A DNA stretch of 64,000 nucleotides from Glossina fuscipes (GCF_014805625.2 NW_023998422.1:5905199-5969198), one strand, 5' to 3'. Positions 37,988 through 49,917 are shown, counted from the first letter of the stretch. The notes: a model not told the origin generated them from the letters alone. Numbers and translations are program-made.

Positions 37988-39945
37988 CAACTTCTGATTG
38001 CTTAGCAATACTTATTGACTTTTCCTAACTGCATTTACAAACACAAAGCCATAATAATTTGATTACAAAATTCCTACCAACACTTCACAAAGAATACTGT
38101 TTTCTCCTACGTCTGATGAAATTTTCTAATCTTAAACATATGTTTGACTATATAAACATTTATACAGATATACATATAAAATGTTGGTATATATTAATGT
38201 GTATAGGCATGTGAGTAAGCGAGTGAATGAAGTCTGTCGAAGAAACCCTTTTTATGAGAAGAAAAAATTTTTAATTAAATGTGGTTTCTTATTCGGGTTA
38301 ACCAACAAATTCAAAATATAACAAAAAGAAGGAAAAAAAGCTAAAAAAAAAAAAATTATGTGTATTTGTATGTCATTCCATTAGTATTACAACTAAGATA
38401 AGTATGTAAATGTATGATTGCAGTCAAAGCATGCATGCTTATGTCACATATGTTTGGTATTAGATTTTTATTGTGGTTTTTAGACAACTGAGACAAGAGA
38501 AAAAATTATTTTGTTGTTTTTTTTTTTTTATTATTTTTGTTTTTATATATATAGAAATTGTCAAATTATTTCCCTTTTTATCTATCTGTCGGTCTGTCTG
38601 TCTCTCTGTCATTTCATTTCAACAATAAACGCCTACATTGGATTAAAGCACACACAGAAAGAGAAAAACATATATCTATATATATATATATACATATATA
38701 TATATACATATCTATATATGTGTATGTGTGTTTTTTTTTTCTTTCCACATCTCTTACTACCACATCGCATTAAATACTTAAAATGGCTTTTTTATGTTTT
38801 TTGGTATTGAATTTAACCACAAACGCACAACTGTGCTTACAATAATACATATGTTTGTAAATAAATTACTTATATATATATTTATGCATATAAGTATATA
38901 TGAAGTAAACATGTTCGTGTTTTACTACAACATATTATTATAATTTGAAGCAAATGTGTGTGTGCGTATGTGTGTGTGTATGTGTATGTATGCGTGCAAA
39001 AACTGTGTGAGCGGGTGGGAGTTAATTGTGTTATTTAAATTCTTTCAATTCGATTTATGGTAAATTTATTCTTAAGAAATTTATGGTTTTTCAAAAACAA
39101 TACTAAAGGGAGAGCGAATGATAAGCATTGGTTGATGAGAATGTGTGTTTAAAAAATTTATTTATTTTGTTTTTTTCTTTTTTTTTATGCTTTTTACACT
39201 CATCATTCACAAGATTTTTAGGGGATTGACTTATGTCTGCTTGTCAACCTGTCTGTCGGTTTTATCATTTTTCCTTTTATAGATATTACGAGCTCAAAGG
39301 CAAGAAAAAACTTTAATAAGAGTAAAAAAAAAAAAAAAAAACAGAAAAAGCGTACATTTGCTATGAAATCGCCAAACTAGATTTCTTCACTTAGATCGTG
39401 TACATAGTAATGCAACTAAATGCAATGCAACTTGTATTACATAAAAGGGGGCAACAGATACATGAGTTTATAGGAAGTGTATTTGCCGTAGGTTAAGTTA
39501 GTTGAATAACTTCAACTGAGGTTAACCAAAATTGCACTCGAGCTTGTGATCAAATGAAAAGATTTTATCCAAAGTTCGGTTGATGCTCGTAAATTATTCT
39601 TTGATAGATGAAAGTTTTGCTAATTCGCAAATCCTTTGACGAGGACTTTTTTTCATTCATGTTTAATCAGTTCAACTTTTCGTAATTGTCGCACAGAAGC
39701 TGCTCTTACTCGTAATAGATAAATGCAAGAATTGCTTTCATAATGAGATTGTTGTTAATAATTGTTTGCACGTTCTTGGTAACCTATAGAATCTTCTTTC
39801 TGTTTGTACGTAATTATTGTACATAAATAATTAATTTTCATTTTAATTATCGCCATAACTACTTTCGTGGCATGTCAGGGTCAAGTTGGCAAAGTTGTCT
39901 ATCGTAAATATACAACAAAACAATGCAAAAAGTATAAAAATACAG
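37604..39945. other. A+T-rich non-coding stretch with long homopolymer and (TA)n
   Basis: Contains a T48 run at 37940-37987, TA-rich microsatellites at 37758-37785, 38673-38718 and 38872-38900, a GTCT-type patch at 38586-38610 and a TG-rich patch at 38953-38995. The plus-strand frames at 38511-38810 are built on these repeats. No gene was recognised. Confidence 0.6.
37940..37987. repeat. Poly-T run of about 48 bases
   Basis: The longest homopolymer in the window. In a shotgun assembly the exact length is unreliable. It may be a poly-A tail of a minus-strand retrotransposed sequence, but no such insertion was recognised beside it. Confidence 0.95.
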
Positions 39946-39947
39946 GT

Positions 39948-40303
39948 GAAAACACTATAGTGCAGCAGATACAGTTATTCAGGAAGTGGTCGAAAAACTG
40001 ACACGAATCGATTCAATAAAAAGCATTCTTGGGCCAAGACACGTCAGTGTACTAAATTTGATCAAAATATCTCAAAAATTGCGGTCACTAAGTTGAACAC
40101 AAGAATATAGGACGGACGGACGGACGGACAGACAGACAAACAAGCTTAGATCGATTCCGAAAGTGATTCTGATGGGTTCAAAAATGATTCTGAATCGATT
40201 GCTAGAATAACAAGTGTGTCTACCTGAAGTGCTTTTGGGTGTGGCAGGCCTCTGTACATACTTAATATTTTTTTGTATTACTAATGATATAGGATATTAA
40301 AGC
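39948..40303 (+). repeat. Dispersed repeat family A, copy 9 (hairpin well preserved)
   Basis: Outer end gaaaacactatagtgcagca, then caggaagtggtcgaaaaact, tcttgggccaagacacgtca, gtgtactaaatttgatcaaa, atatctcaaaaattgcggtc and aagttgaacacaagaatata. The core is expanded to tandem ggac units followed by gacagacaaacaagctt. Hairpin arms gatcgattccgaaagtgatt (40149-40168) and gattctgaatcgatt (40186-40200) follow. The right end is eroded to gatataggatatta. The local ggac expansion is a small-scale version of what happened at 49966-50412. Confidence 0.85.
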
Positions 40304-40494
40304 ACTTGGTCATGAAACTTTCATAATATAATTTAGATTACTATAGATGTGGCGGATGTTAATTGTAGCGCATCACTCAACAGGTTCCTAGGATGCAAGG
40401 TTGAAGAATGAAGGTCGTCACTTTTTACAAATTCTTATGCTTTCAACATTATGTCAACCTTCACAATTTCATGGCTGGCTCATACGTTACCACG

Positions 40495-40765
40495 CAAAAC
40501 AATCCGGATGAGTAACCGATTAATTAAGAACCGCGATTACCAAGTAAGTGCTCGCGGGTTCAAATCCTCGTGGGATAGAGTTCACTTTGGTCCGTAAAGA
40601 CCCAACACTGGGAGGGATTGGGCATACTCTCTAGGTCGCGGTCACCACTTCCTTATTTTTTTCTTTCCTTTTCTTTTCTCACTTGTTTCTGACTGTCAGC
40701 GTGTTAAGCGAATAAAGGACATCTGGTGTGGAATTGTTCAGACAAAAAAAAAGAAAAAAACAAAA
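40495..40765 (+). repeat. SINE family B copy, near full length
   Basis: The head gatgagtaaccgattaatt contains an A-box-like stretch, with agaaccgcgattaccaagta after it. The B-box gcgggttcaaatcctcg sits at 40553-40569. The body has gatagagttcactttggtcc and gtaaagacccaacactggga, a pyrimidine-rich ctttccttttcttttctcac, ttctgactgtcagcgtgtta, ataaaggacatctggtgtgg and an A-rich tail at 40744-40764. The layout of pol III promoter, unrelated body and A tail is that of a tRNA-derived SINE. Confidence 0.85.
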
Positions 40766-40879
40766 CAATAGCTTGACAAGGGTCTTTTGCATTCTACTTC
40801 ACCAAGAGAAAGTTATCAAGGGTCTGATAGCCCCAATACGACATTTGTTCCAAAAAGCATTAAAAACCGTTTGGAAAAC

Positions 40880-41615
40880 CATGAAGACATGACATAGCTG
40901 ACACTTTAATGCTATCAGAGATAGTGTATTTACTATTTTGCATGAAAATTTTTCCATGAGGAAGTTCTGTTCCAAGTGGGTGCGCGGTGGCTCACTTTTA
41001 ACTGGTTAGGGCTGTTCAGATGCGATTAACAGGATTTTTCATGCGTTATGCGCCAATAGATTAAACATGGATTCATCATTGCACTCCGGAGTCAAATCTG
41101 CAAGCGGCCAAGTAGACGGCCAAAGTCACCCAAAGCTACTAAAACGGCAAAAGTCGGCTGGGAAGCCTATGGCGTGCCCAATTTGGGATGCGTAGGGTAT
41201 AACAAGCATCAATTATCTTAGAAAGGTCCAAAGGATTAATAGTAAATTTTGCATAGCACTGAAGGGTAAATTTAAAAATTTGGGGCCTGGATTACAAAGA
41301 AAAAAATGCTATGTCACCAGTTGATCACAACAATGGCAAGATAGCACATATTGCTATTCGAATTGCTTTCATGTCCATCCTATTCTCCAGATTTAACCCT
41401 CAGCGGCTTTTACTTGTGCGCGAATCTTAAAAGAAAAGCTCGCGGAATGGAACTATGCCTCTAATGAAAAGAAGCTCGCCGGAGCTGAAACGTATTTCGA
41501 GAGATTGGAGAAATCATTCTATAAGAAAGGCATAGAAATATTAGAGAAGCATTTGAATATATCCATTAGCTTGGCAGAAGATTCTATTAATAAAGACAGT
41601 TAAACTTTGCCCTAA
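40880..41615 (+). pseudogene. Mariner transposase relic, most complete of three
   Basis: Reading across stops, the plus strand gives FTILHENFSMRKFCSKWV (end of the DNA-binding half; compare ILHEKLHMRKLSARWVP). It then gives the block corresponding to WIHHYTPESN with the following SAEWTA, the weak F-G-M-R segment where FWDA with the first catalytic Asp should be, and ILERSKGLIVNFA (compare YLEKGKTINSEYY). Next comes a degraded HPPYSPDL block near 41375. The clean C-terminus is LKEKLAEWNYASNEK, AETYFERLEKSFYKKGIEIL and EKHLN, which is closest in feel to irritans/mellifera-type mariners. There are many stops. The first catalytic Asp appears lost. No terminal inverted repeats were found. Confidence 0.8.
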
Positions 41616-41619
41616 AGAT

Positions 41620-42005
41620 GTTGTTTGATTAGTGATCCTATGGTCTTATTGAGCGATGCATTATTTATGTTGAGTCATTTTCAATTGGTGTCGAATCTGT
41701 CTTAAAAGCTTAATTATAGAAATTTTTTCACAATTTGATATAAAGCAAATATAAGCCCATTAGCGTAATAACCTTATATCAAATCATATGAACTTGAGCC
41801 ATCTGGTCTAATATTTTACATGCGCTTCACGTGTGGCAAGAAAATATTTGAAATTTGTTCGTCGTTCGAAATATCTACGATACAAGTATTTTCCTATGAG
41901 TTTTCGCGTTCAGTTTTGATGCGCACCGACCGCCTCAGGTACTGAGTTTGTTTGGTGTTTTCAAAATCATTCATCATTTACTCTCTGTTTTTGGATAATA
42001 ATGTG
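41620..42005. other. Non-coding stretch, nothing recognised
   Basis: Sequence immediately 3' of the mariner relic. No inverted repeat matching a plausible mariner end was visible by eye. Confidence 0.45.
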
Positions 42006-42007
42006 TT

Positions 42008-42364
42008 TTAAAAAATATAAATTCGAACTTTGCGGAGATCACTTAGTACGCAGATATATTTGCACATTCTACGAATATATATGCATATGCTTGCACGCAA
42101 ACATTCACACACATTTAGAAATGCCAAGGAATAACTATCAATCATGAATTTTGACCATGACAGTTGAACTCTCATTGTCTTTCTCGGAATATGAACAACA
42201 ATAACAGCAAACAAGAAAAGAGCAGAGACGAAATAAGCTATAAGAGTGCCGTAAATGGTCATAAGACGGACTGTTTCTTCTTGTAAGAAACGCTGACCAT
42301 AAGGCATAACGTTTTCGATTTTAACGCTAATTTCAGATTCACATTTGTAACGCAATAGCGACAT
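42008..42364 (-). CDS. Unrecognised 118-residue open frame with one hydrophobic segment
   Basis: The minus-strand frame starts MSLLRYKCESEISVKIENV. It has a strongly hydrophobic stretch at about residues 38-59 (YGTLIAYFVSALFLFAVIVV) that could span a membrane. The rest has no recognised motif, and the end becomes Y/I/C-rich in A+T-rich DNA. No paralogue or splice context was identified. It may be a chance frame. It lies just left of the GACT microsatellite at 42416-42473. Confidence 0.15.
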   Translation of the reverse strand: MSLLRYKCESEISVKIENVMPYGQRFLQEETVRLMTIYGTLIAYFVSALFLFAVIVVHIPRKTMRVQLSWSKFMIDSYSLAFLNVCECLRASICIYIRRMCKYICVLSDLRKVRIYIF

Positions 42365-42415
42365 AACATAAAGTTAAGCACACACGTATAGTTATGCGGT
42401 TTTCTCTTTGCCTTG

Positions 42416-42473
42416 CTGACTGAATAACTGACTGACTGACTCACTGACTGACTGACTGACTGACTGACTGACA
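42416..42473. repeat. (CTGA)n tetranucleotide microsatellite
   Basis: About 14 units of ctga, with an interruption (ataa) near the start and one tcac variant. It produces an SVSQ-repeat peptide on the minus strand that is not a gene. Confidence 0.97.
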
Positions 42474-42479
42474 AACGAC

Positions 42480-44045
42480 TGAATACAGTTTTGTTTGTTT
42501 TACTATTTTTGTTCGAGCCACGAACAAACCCATCAAAGCATAATGTTTGCGGTTAATTTCCTAGATGCAACAATGTTGCGGTTGCTTTTGCGCTATAAGA
42601 ACGGTTTGCAAACTTTTAGTTGAATTATTTGTTTGACTTGATTTTGCTTTAATTTAAGGCACGTTTTACAAAACTTTACTACAAAAATAAAATATAAAAT
42701 GAATTCAATCATTTTGTTTTGTTTTATTTTTTTTGTAAATAAGTTAACCTTTAAGCCTAACCGCCAAACCTTTCTAACTTTAAAACCGCCTCAACATCGT
42801 AGCGTCGTAGGGTTTATTGCTTCAGGTTTCATTTTTATAGCTCTGATATTGATGATGAGAGAGAGATGATTGATTACGTTTTGATCGTTAAAGAGTTTTT
42901 TCTCGTCTGTCAGTGTACTAGGCATGTATATATATATATGTCTTTGCGATTGTACATCATCATGCTCATCATTTTATGAACTTATAATAAAAGTCATGAT
43001 TTCTTTCGTTTTTTTTTTTTTTTTAAATGTAGGCAGCATTACTGCACTCGCGCACAGCGAAAAAAAAAAAAACCTTTAATAATCATTGTACGATATCATA
43101 ACAATGAAATCTTTTGTTTCTTCTTCTTTTAAGGCTTAAGTAATAATATACATAAGTTACCTTCTACACGTATCCAAATATATATATATAGAAATATTCA
43201 AGAAAGCAAAAAAAAAAAAAAAAGAAGAAGGCAACGAAAATCAGATAAGAATGCGTTTCGTTTTTATATTATTGTTGTTTGTGTATGCTGTCAGTCGTCT
43301 TCTGCTTATTTTCTTAACATCATCATGATTGTTGTTATTCTTGACTGCTTTGATTTTCTATCAAACCAACAAAAAAAAAAAAAAAAAAAAAAAGACAAAA
43401 GCATATGAAAAAGGTTTTTGAGGTTTACGTTTATATATACAGCTGTTAGGGAACTTTAATCATTAACCAGTTATTTGATTTGTTTGCTTTTTGTGTTCAT
43501 TGTGTTATCGTTTTTTATTTTTATTTCCTTTTTTTTTTTTTTTCTTTATCAAATTTATTGACTTTCGGATTAAGGAAATTTTTTTTTTTATTGTTCTTTC
43601 TTGACTTTTTTTTTGTTTTAATAAAAACAGGTGAGAAAGGTTTACTCGTTAGAATTCACCACCTGGCATCAAAATATTCATTAGCTTAACACTCAATTTA
43701 TCCGATGATGTTCAATAAAATTGGAAATGTTGGGAAATGTTTTATTAGTGGTTTTTAGTAGTGACCACGATTCTTGCTCGAGGATAAATATTTACTAATT
43801 TTCTCAAAGATTATCAAATTAAATTATATGTATATATATGTATATATGTATATGGAAGAGTGCAGACAATGCCTTAGTAGACGTAGCTAATAATTTACAA
43901 AGAAAACACTTTGGATTGTTATCAGCGAGTTGATCTTCAATTTTATTATCTTGATTTTTATTTTTCTTCAAAAATTTTTAATCAATCTTTTTTTGATTAT
44001 TCAATGCAATATCGTACCCATACATAGTACACATCAATATTGTTT
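42480..44045. other. A+T-rich non-coding stretch
   Basis: Contains A/T homopolymers at 43010-43024, 43210-43222, 43371-43393 and 43532-43543 and short TA runs at 42928-42939 and 43180-43190. The F-rich plus-strand frames at 43480-43689 and 43930-44142 follow from T-rich DNA. No gene was recognised. Confidence 0.5.
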
Positions 44046-44050
44046 CTTTT

Positions 44051-44290
44051 TATACCTTACATCTCTTGTGGTACAAGGATATATTAAGTTTTTATGTATG
44101 TGCATGCAATACATAGAAAGATTTGGGAAGAATGCTGCTTGATTCATCGACTCATTCTCTGAATTGATTTAAACTTGTCTGTCGGTCGGTCTTATTATTT
44201 TGTGTTCAAACTACAGATTTGGATGGGTCCACTTTTTCGACCCTTTTTCCCATATAACGCCTTATTTTGAAAAATCATTATATGAATAAA
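44051..44290 (-). repeat. Dispersed repeat family A, copy 10 (reverse)
   Basis: Left end tataccttacatctcttgtg, then gtacaaggatatattaagtt. The hairpin region is gattcatcgactcattctct with gaattgattt, and the core is cttgtctgtcggtcggtc. The reverse of the accactttttcgacc block, with ccatataacgccttattttg, closes the recognisable part. The far inverted-repeat end is lost. Confidence 0.8.
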
Positions 44291-44399
44291 TGGCGGGTAG
44301 TCCAATGTATTTCGTGATGAGTCTTTTTACTTGTTTAATCCTAATCTTATCACGATGTTGTTCTCAGTCACTTATGAGAATCCTGCAGATAATTAAAAT

Positions 44400-44640
44400 G
44401 TTATTTTATTATTATATCGAAACAAACTTCGTAGTCTGGATACATGGTCGTAACGAAGGGTGTAGAGGCTTTGCTAGAAAACAAACATTGTGGCTGCATA
44501 ACATTCGAAATTGGACTGGGCTGCGACCTGCACATTATAACGGCTCGATCGAGAAGAATGACAATCGCCGTTGCACCTAACTAATCTTCGAAAGCTCCGA
44601 TCAGCTCTGCCAATTCATATAACATCAGCTATATAATATA
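44400..44640 (+). pseudogene. Possible RTE-like retrotransposon ORF2 C-terminal fragment
   Basis: The plus-strand frame shows ARKQTLWLHNIRNWTGLRPAH followed by IEKNDNRRCT. RTE-clade and related LINE ORF2 proteins commonly end in a G-R-(P/K)-x-x-R-W-x-D-x-I-x-N-W-T-G type tail followed by a D-R-x-x-W motif. Here the D-R-x-x-W motif is not clear, and no reverse transcriptase is present upstream, so this is only a resemblance. The frame begins inside the preceding repeat. Confidence 0.3.
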
Positions 44641-44644
44641 AGTC

Positions 44645-46270
44645 GAGCTAATGGCCTATGTAAGAGCTAACTTCAAATGCGATAATTATCCGGCTTCCAT
44701 GTCGTCTTTTATCTTCATCTCAGAAAATAATGCAAAGCTTAGCAGCCGGTAATACGCAGTGATAAGCTTAACCCTGGCTATCAGAACAAAACCAACTTGC
44801 GAAACATTTGCTGCTCACAGTTTACATTATAACAACATGTTATCACGTTTTTATTTAAGCGAATCACATATCTGATCCTAAAGCATTTTTAAATTGGATT
44901 TTTATTTAACAAATCTTTGGTTAAAATCTCAAATTGGCTCAAGCCCGCAAACGAAACCGGCTTAAGTAATTTACATTTTGCACACACAAACATGGGGAAT
45001 ATTTCTCTAAAAGATGTAAAGACAAAAAGTTATTACACTCAAATAATTAACTGAAACTTTCAAACAGATTCATATCGCACTTTCCTAGCTTTCCATAATC
45101 CATATCCTTTATCTCGTATCTTTCATCTTTGCATATTTAAAGTTGTTTGCAAGATCAACTGTAGCATTTAATAGCTTCAATGGTAATTTACCTAATTGCT
45201 CTGAGAATGTTATCTTAAAAAAATTACTAGCAATGATACATATCAGGAACAACAACAACAGCAAGAGCAAGATACATATCAGGAACAACAAGAGCGAGAA
45301 AAGAAAGAAAAAAAGGAAAGAAAAAGAAAAAAAACTTTATCTTCCCATCTCAACAACTGTGCAAAATTATTACATTAACGTCATCAACGTCACCGTCATC
45401 ATCATCATCAATAATACATTAAAATTGTTATGCATTAGGGCCTTAATACCATGCAGCTAATGAAACCATATGCTGTGGGCATTTGAAAGAAACATATATT
45501 ACGTAGAAAAAAGAAACAAAAACAAAAAAAAAAAAGAAAAGAAAAACATTAAATAAAAATTAAAACATTAGGAAAGTTAGTACGAAATAAAAAAAAATAA
45601 ATAAAGGAAAAAAAAAAGATGAAAGAAAAAGCATTCACACAACTTATCATAAAATAACCTAAGGCGTGGAAATAGTTAAAGTAAAAGAAATAAAAAATGA
45701 AAAAGAAATCCACCACCACCCATCAAACATTTTGAAGACATGATGGATATTTTATGTTAGGCGGTTCCATAGCAAGCACACACATGTTGAATACACACAC
45801 GTATGCACCATATGTAGTATGTAGATGAAAGCAAGCGAGAGATTAGATAAATGCATTTACATATAAATTCCTATGGAAAACTTTAATCCAATCTTTTACT
45901 GTTATATGTAATCAAAATGTTGTTTGAGTTTTTACATTTTTTAAACCTTTATTTAACTTAACAAAGTTTCTTTTTACAATTTTTCCTCCTATTAAGCAAC
46001 TTAAACTAATAAAACACAATAATTTTGGAAACTTACCGGAAATTTTCGCGCACTTAGTATTCGTAAGTTGTCTGCAATGAAAATACAAATGCACAAATGT
46101 ATTATTTATAATTCAAAGATGACCTGAAAAGTGGGTCTGATTAAATGAGAATAGAATTGTAAAAAGCTTCAAATAATAATTACTGTTAATGTAACATAAA
46201 CATTTTCAGGTAACAGAAAGTCGAATATTTATTACTGTTCTCATAGCATTGCCCTTGGACAGATGTCCAT
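44645..46270. other. A-rich non-coding stretch with a 36-bp tandem duplication
   Basis: A 36-bp unit beginning gatacatatcaggaacaaca (45235) is repeated at 45271. After it comes a long A/G-rich stretch (45290-45720) with many oligo-A runs. The K-rich frame at 45143-45460 is a product of this. No gene was recognised. Confidence 0.6.
45235..45290. repeat. 36-bp tandem duplication
   Basis: The unit gatacatatcaggaacaaca plus a CAA/CAG/GAG-rich remainder is present at 45235-45270. It begins again at 45271, decaying after about 20 bp. Confidence 0.85.
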
Positions 46271-46274
46271 TCCC

Positions 46275-46440
46275 TGGATCTGGATACGTGTAAAACGATG
46301 ATGGTCAGAAAGAAGTGGGGAAAGAGAACATAAACGGCCGCCGTCTAGTGGGTATGTATCTAATCATGACCACTCACAAGAGCTACGACCAAGTATGGTG
46401 ACCATTTAGAGATATAGGAAGTGTGGTCGCATACGACCTA
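46275..46440 (-). repeat. SINE family B copy (reverse)
   Basis: Contains ggtcagaaagaagtggggaa, agagaacataaacggccgcc, gtctagtgggtatgtatcta, accactcacaagagctacga and accaagtatggtgaccattt in the family's reverse order. The B-box region and head lie to the right (46400-46440) but are degraded. Confidence 0.65.
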
Positions 46441-47150
46441 TACCGAGGCATAAACCAGGATGCACATTACTCGGGTTTTGTCCATCTTAGCACTTGGTTA
46501 AGCATTTTGAGGAACATGTTTTCCAGATTTCTGGAATTGGAAATTACGTCAGGCAGCCTGCTAGCGATCGTACTAATGCATACCGAAGGATGGAAGAAAT
46601 GCCATTGATTTTTTGCAAGACATCGTTCGACATAAAGCCATGTGAAGGCGACATCCAAACCCCTGATCTCAGGACCAAGAATCCATAAGGATCCATCTCA
46701 AGATAGAGTGAGAGCAGTTCCGGGATGGCTTTACACCCGGTGCCGGGCTACTAGTTGGCAGTGCGCTGCCACCACATCTACTAAAAGAAAAAGCAAGTGT
46801 AGTTGCAAGCGGGAAGTGTTGTGTCTTTTCCCGTGGAGCACTTACTAGAGCTACTGCAACCGAGTATAGTCATCAAAGCACACTGAGATTTTAACACGTG
46901 AATACCGATGTGCTAGCAAGGAACGGCCTTGAAGTTTATTGCATAAGCGATAATCGACGCCCCCGCAATCCCCATGGGAGGCGACCGTACCACTTTCAAG
47001 CAAATGTAAAAGCAATGGCTAATGCGCCACTTTCCGCAATGGACAACTCTGGCGAGCTTTCTCTTACAAGTCATTGTTTAACGTCGCCACGAAACGTCGG
47101 AGCAACTACAGCCATCATGGTATTCACCGAAGGACAATTCGATTAACTAC
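46441..47150. other. G+C-richer unexplained segment with open frames
   Basis: About 700 bp with more balanced composition than its surroundings. Plus-strand frames at 46494-46688 and 46898-47146 are compositionally normal (for example RRPRNPHGRRPYHFQANVKA), but no domain is recognised. A family B copy lies inside at about 46770-46930 and supplies the start of the second frame, so at least that start is repeat-derived. The remainder may be an old transposable element body or a degraded host exon. Confidence 0.4.
46770..46930 (-). repeat. SINE family B copy (reverse)
   Basis: Shows gtgtagttgcaagcgggaag, ttgtgtcttttcccgtggag, cacttactagagctactgca, accgagtatagtcatcaaag and gagattttaacacgtgaata, which match the reverse complements of the family body and B-box zone. 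No tail is recognised on the left. Confidence 0.5.
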
Positions 47151-49915
47151 ATATCGATTTCATGGTATCTACGATGCGTATTGCTTTTGATGCGATAATC
47201 GTATTGTTGTGTTTACTATAAAAAAATTATTTAGTTTTGAAGAAAAAAAAAAACTTTAAAATCAATATTGCGAAGAAAATTGCTATATGCCATAGAGAGG
47301 AAGAAAGGACATTTCATTCTAAAGTGTATCCTGCATAAAGGTTTTTTGACTTTTTTTTCGACTCTTTCATTTTTCCAATTTCCTTGTACATTTCATTGCT
47401 AGAGAGCAGAAAACATTACTCATTACTCATCGCACATGCAAGCACAGCTACATATATATATATATATATATATGGAGCAGAGACTCTTATAAATTAAATG
47501 TTCACATGAAGGTATGCCGGCGAAATATAAAATATTGTATAACATTGTGTATGTGTGTGTGTGTGTGTATTTGAACGCGCTCATACACATGTATCAATAC
47601 ATATGTTCTCATGTGTAAACAGTTTGGATAAATTTGTTGTGTTATTTTCCTTTTATTTCCCGTTTCTTTCTTCTCTTCTTTTGTCGTTCAATTGCTTGGA
47701 GTATGTCTAGAGCAATAGCAACAGCAACAGCAGCAGCAGCAGTAGAATAAATTGTGCCCATTAACCATGTTTTAATGTGTAATGACTATGTATGTATGTA
47801 TGTATGTATATATGCGCCACACAGTCATCATTAAACACACACGCAAAAGCACGCTTATACACACATACAGGGAACGACGAGTATCGCACTGTTTGCTTAT
47901 TGTGGATACATAAACATATGAATGATGCGTTTGCCTTTTTTGTAAAACCACTTTTTCTTTTTCGCTTATTTTTCTGCATGTGACGAAATCAACTTGAACT
48001 GAAAACTTTGTTAGCAACATTGTTAAACAATATTGAGTTTTGTTTGTTATTTCAGCTTTTTTTTTTTTTTGTAATAAATATAGCAATGCTTGCATATGAA
48101 AGACAAAAAACAAACCTAAACGATAGGGAAAGACGTAAACACACCGTATACCGTAAATTCATCGTAGTTGGAGCAGTGTTTGTATATAATTTTTTTTTTT
48201 TTTTTTTTTTGGTAAATGAGGTGAATTAATTCTTTGTTTGGAAGTGTATGTGTATCAATGTGTATATATATATATCCAAAAAGACATATATATGTGTCTG
48301 TGTTTGTATTTGTATGACTGAGATCCCATAGGCAACAACACTGCTACCGCCATAAAAAGTATATGATATATATGTCCTCGTTTTGGTATATAATTCTCTA
48401 ACACCCTTAAGGAAAAATGTTGAAAAAAAAACCAAAAAGTGCTAAATTTTCTTTGCAGTAACAAAAAAAAAAAAAAGAAGTAAAACAAAACGGTCTGGAA
48501 AGTTTTCTCTTCACTTTCGAAGGGACCACAAAAATCTTTAAAATTACTTTTGCTTATATGCATTTAAAAGGCTTGATATGTAAATATTTACATTTGACCC
48601 CAAGAGCTATTTGCTTAAGCATAACTGCTGAACTTAACAGAAGAGAAGTTTTAATATCATTACAAGACCACCACCATCGGAGTCGTTAAAGAAAAATGAA
48701 AATTATATTCCAAAACCGAAAACCTTGGAATACTTGTTTAAAACCTTAACTTATGGATTTCTGCATTGACGTTTTTCGTTTTGCAATTCATAGTTCATTA
48801 AACTCGAGTGTTTGTGCGGTAACTGAGGCATGGGGATGAGTGATAATGATGATAAAATTCTTGCATTATACTAATGCTATGTAAATATGTAAGTTTTGTA
48901 CAATTTTATTTATCTTTTAATGTGCAAATACTGCATGCTTGATTGAATAACCATGTCTCCCTTAGTTATCAGTAAATTTCAATTCAAAATTTACAAAATA
49001 ATTAAATTTTAACATTAAACTGGAACATCATGCATGCATGATCCATCATTAAATTGAGTCTTATCTCGAAACATAATTTCGTAAATGTATATGAAATTTT
49101 TATATTTGACGTAAATTCTTCAAGCACGATTTAAGGTGAGTGTAAGAGTTTCAATGGCGATGGGAAGGTTTATTCTAAATGTGCACGTGTGCACGTGTAT
49201 GTATCTCTCATGTATATAAAAGTGATAATTACTGTAATTTAATAATTAATACGTTCTCTCTCGTGACATATTCTGTCGTTCTTGAGGTACATGTTGAAAT
49301 AAATGTGTACATATGAACTCAGACATGCATAAATGTTTTTCATATGTAACATTAATTTATGTACATTTCACATGCAAAATACTTATGAACTGAAGGGTGA
49401 TTTGAAAAAATTAATTAATTTTTTTTTTTATTTTTTTTATTTTTTATACCCATTATTGCAGTGGGAGTAAATATTTATTTTATTACTATGCTCATAACAT
49501 CCAGAAAGAGGCATCACACATACGCTGCCATACTCATTTCTCAGGCCGTCTACGGTTCTCTGTGTTACAAGAGGACAAAAGTAAGGTTGAAAAATTTCAT
49601 AGAGTTAATTGATTTCAACAATATATGTATATATGCTGTGTGTGTGTGCGTTCGTTTGCTTTGCTGAGTTATGTTTCTTTCGTTGCCTAAACTTTTCAAA
49701 GCTTAGACCCGTTTTCGGGTAAACGTTAACGCTTCAATAACATTGAAAATTATCCAATATTTGTACCAAAGCAATTCATTCGATTAAAAAAAATACATGC
49801 ATGCTAAGGGCAGTTACAGTAATAGTAGTAGTATTCCTGATAACAAAACAATTGAACATCTTTTGAAAAAGTAATTAAAGCGTATAACACATTAATTTGA
49901 CTTTCAACCACAGAC
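47151..49915. other. A+T-rich non-coding stretch with several microsatellites
   Basis: Includes (TA)n at 47453-47474, (TG)n at 47546-47568, an AGC/CAG patch at 47718-47743, a TATG patch at 47789-47812 and T runs at 48057-48071 and 48190-48211. At 49181-49200 there is a gtgcacgtgtgcacgtgt alternating purine-pyrimidine stretch. The open frames on both strands follow these tracts. No gene was recognised. Confidence 0.55.
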
Positions 49916-49917
49916 CG

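Noticed and set aside
42259..42474. Minus-strand frame starting with an SVSQ repeat
   Set aside because: A product of the (CTGA)n microsatellite.
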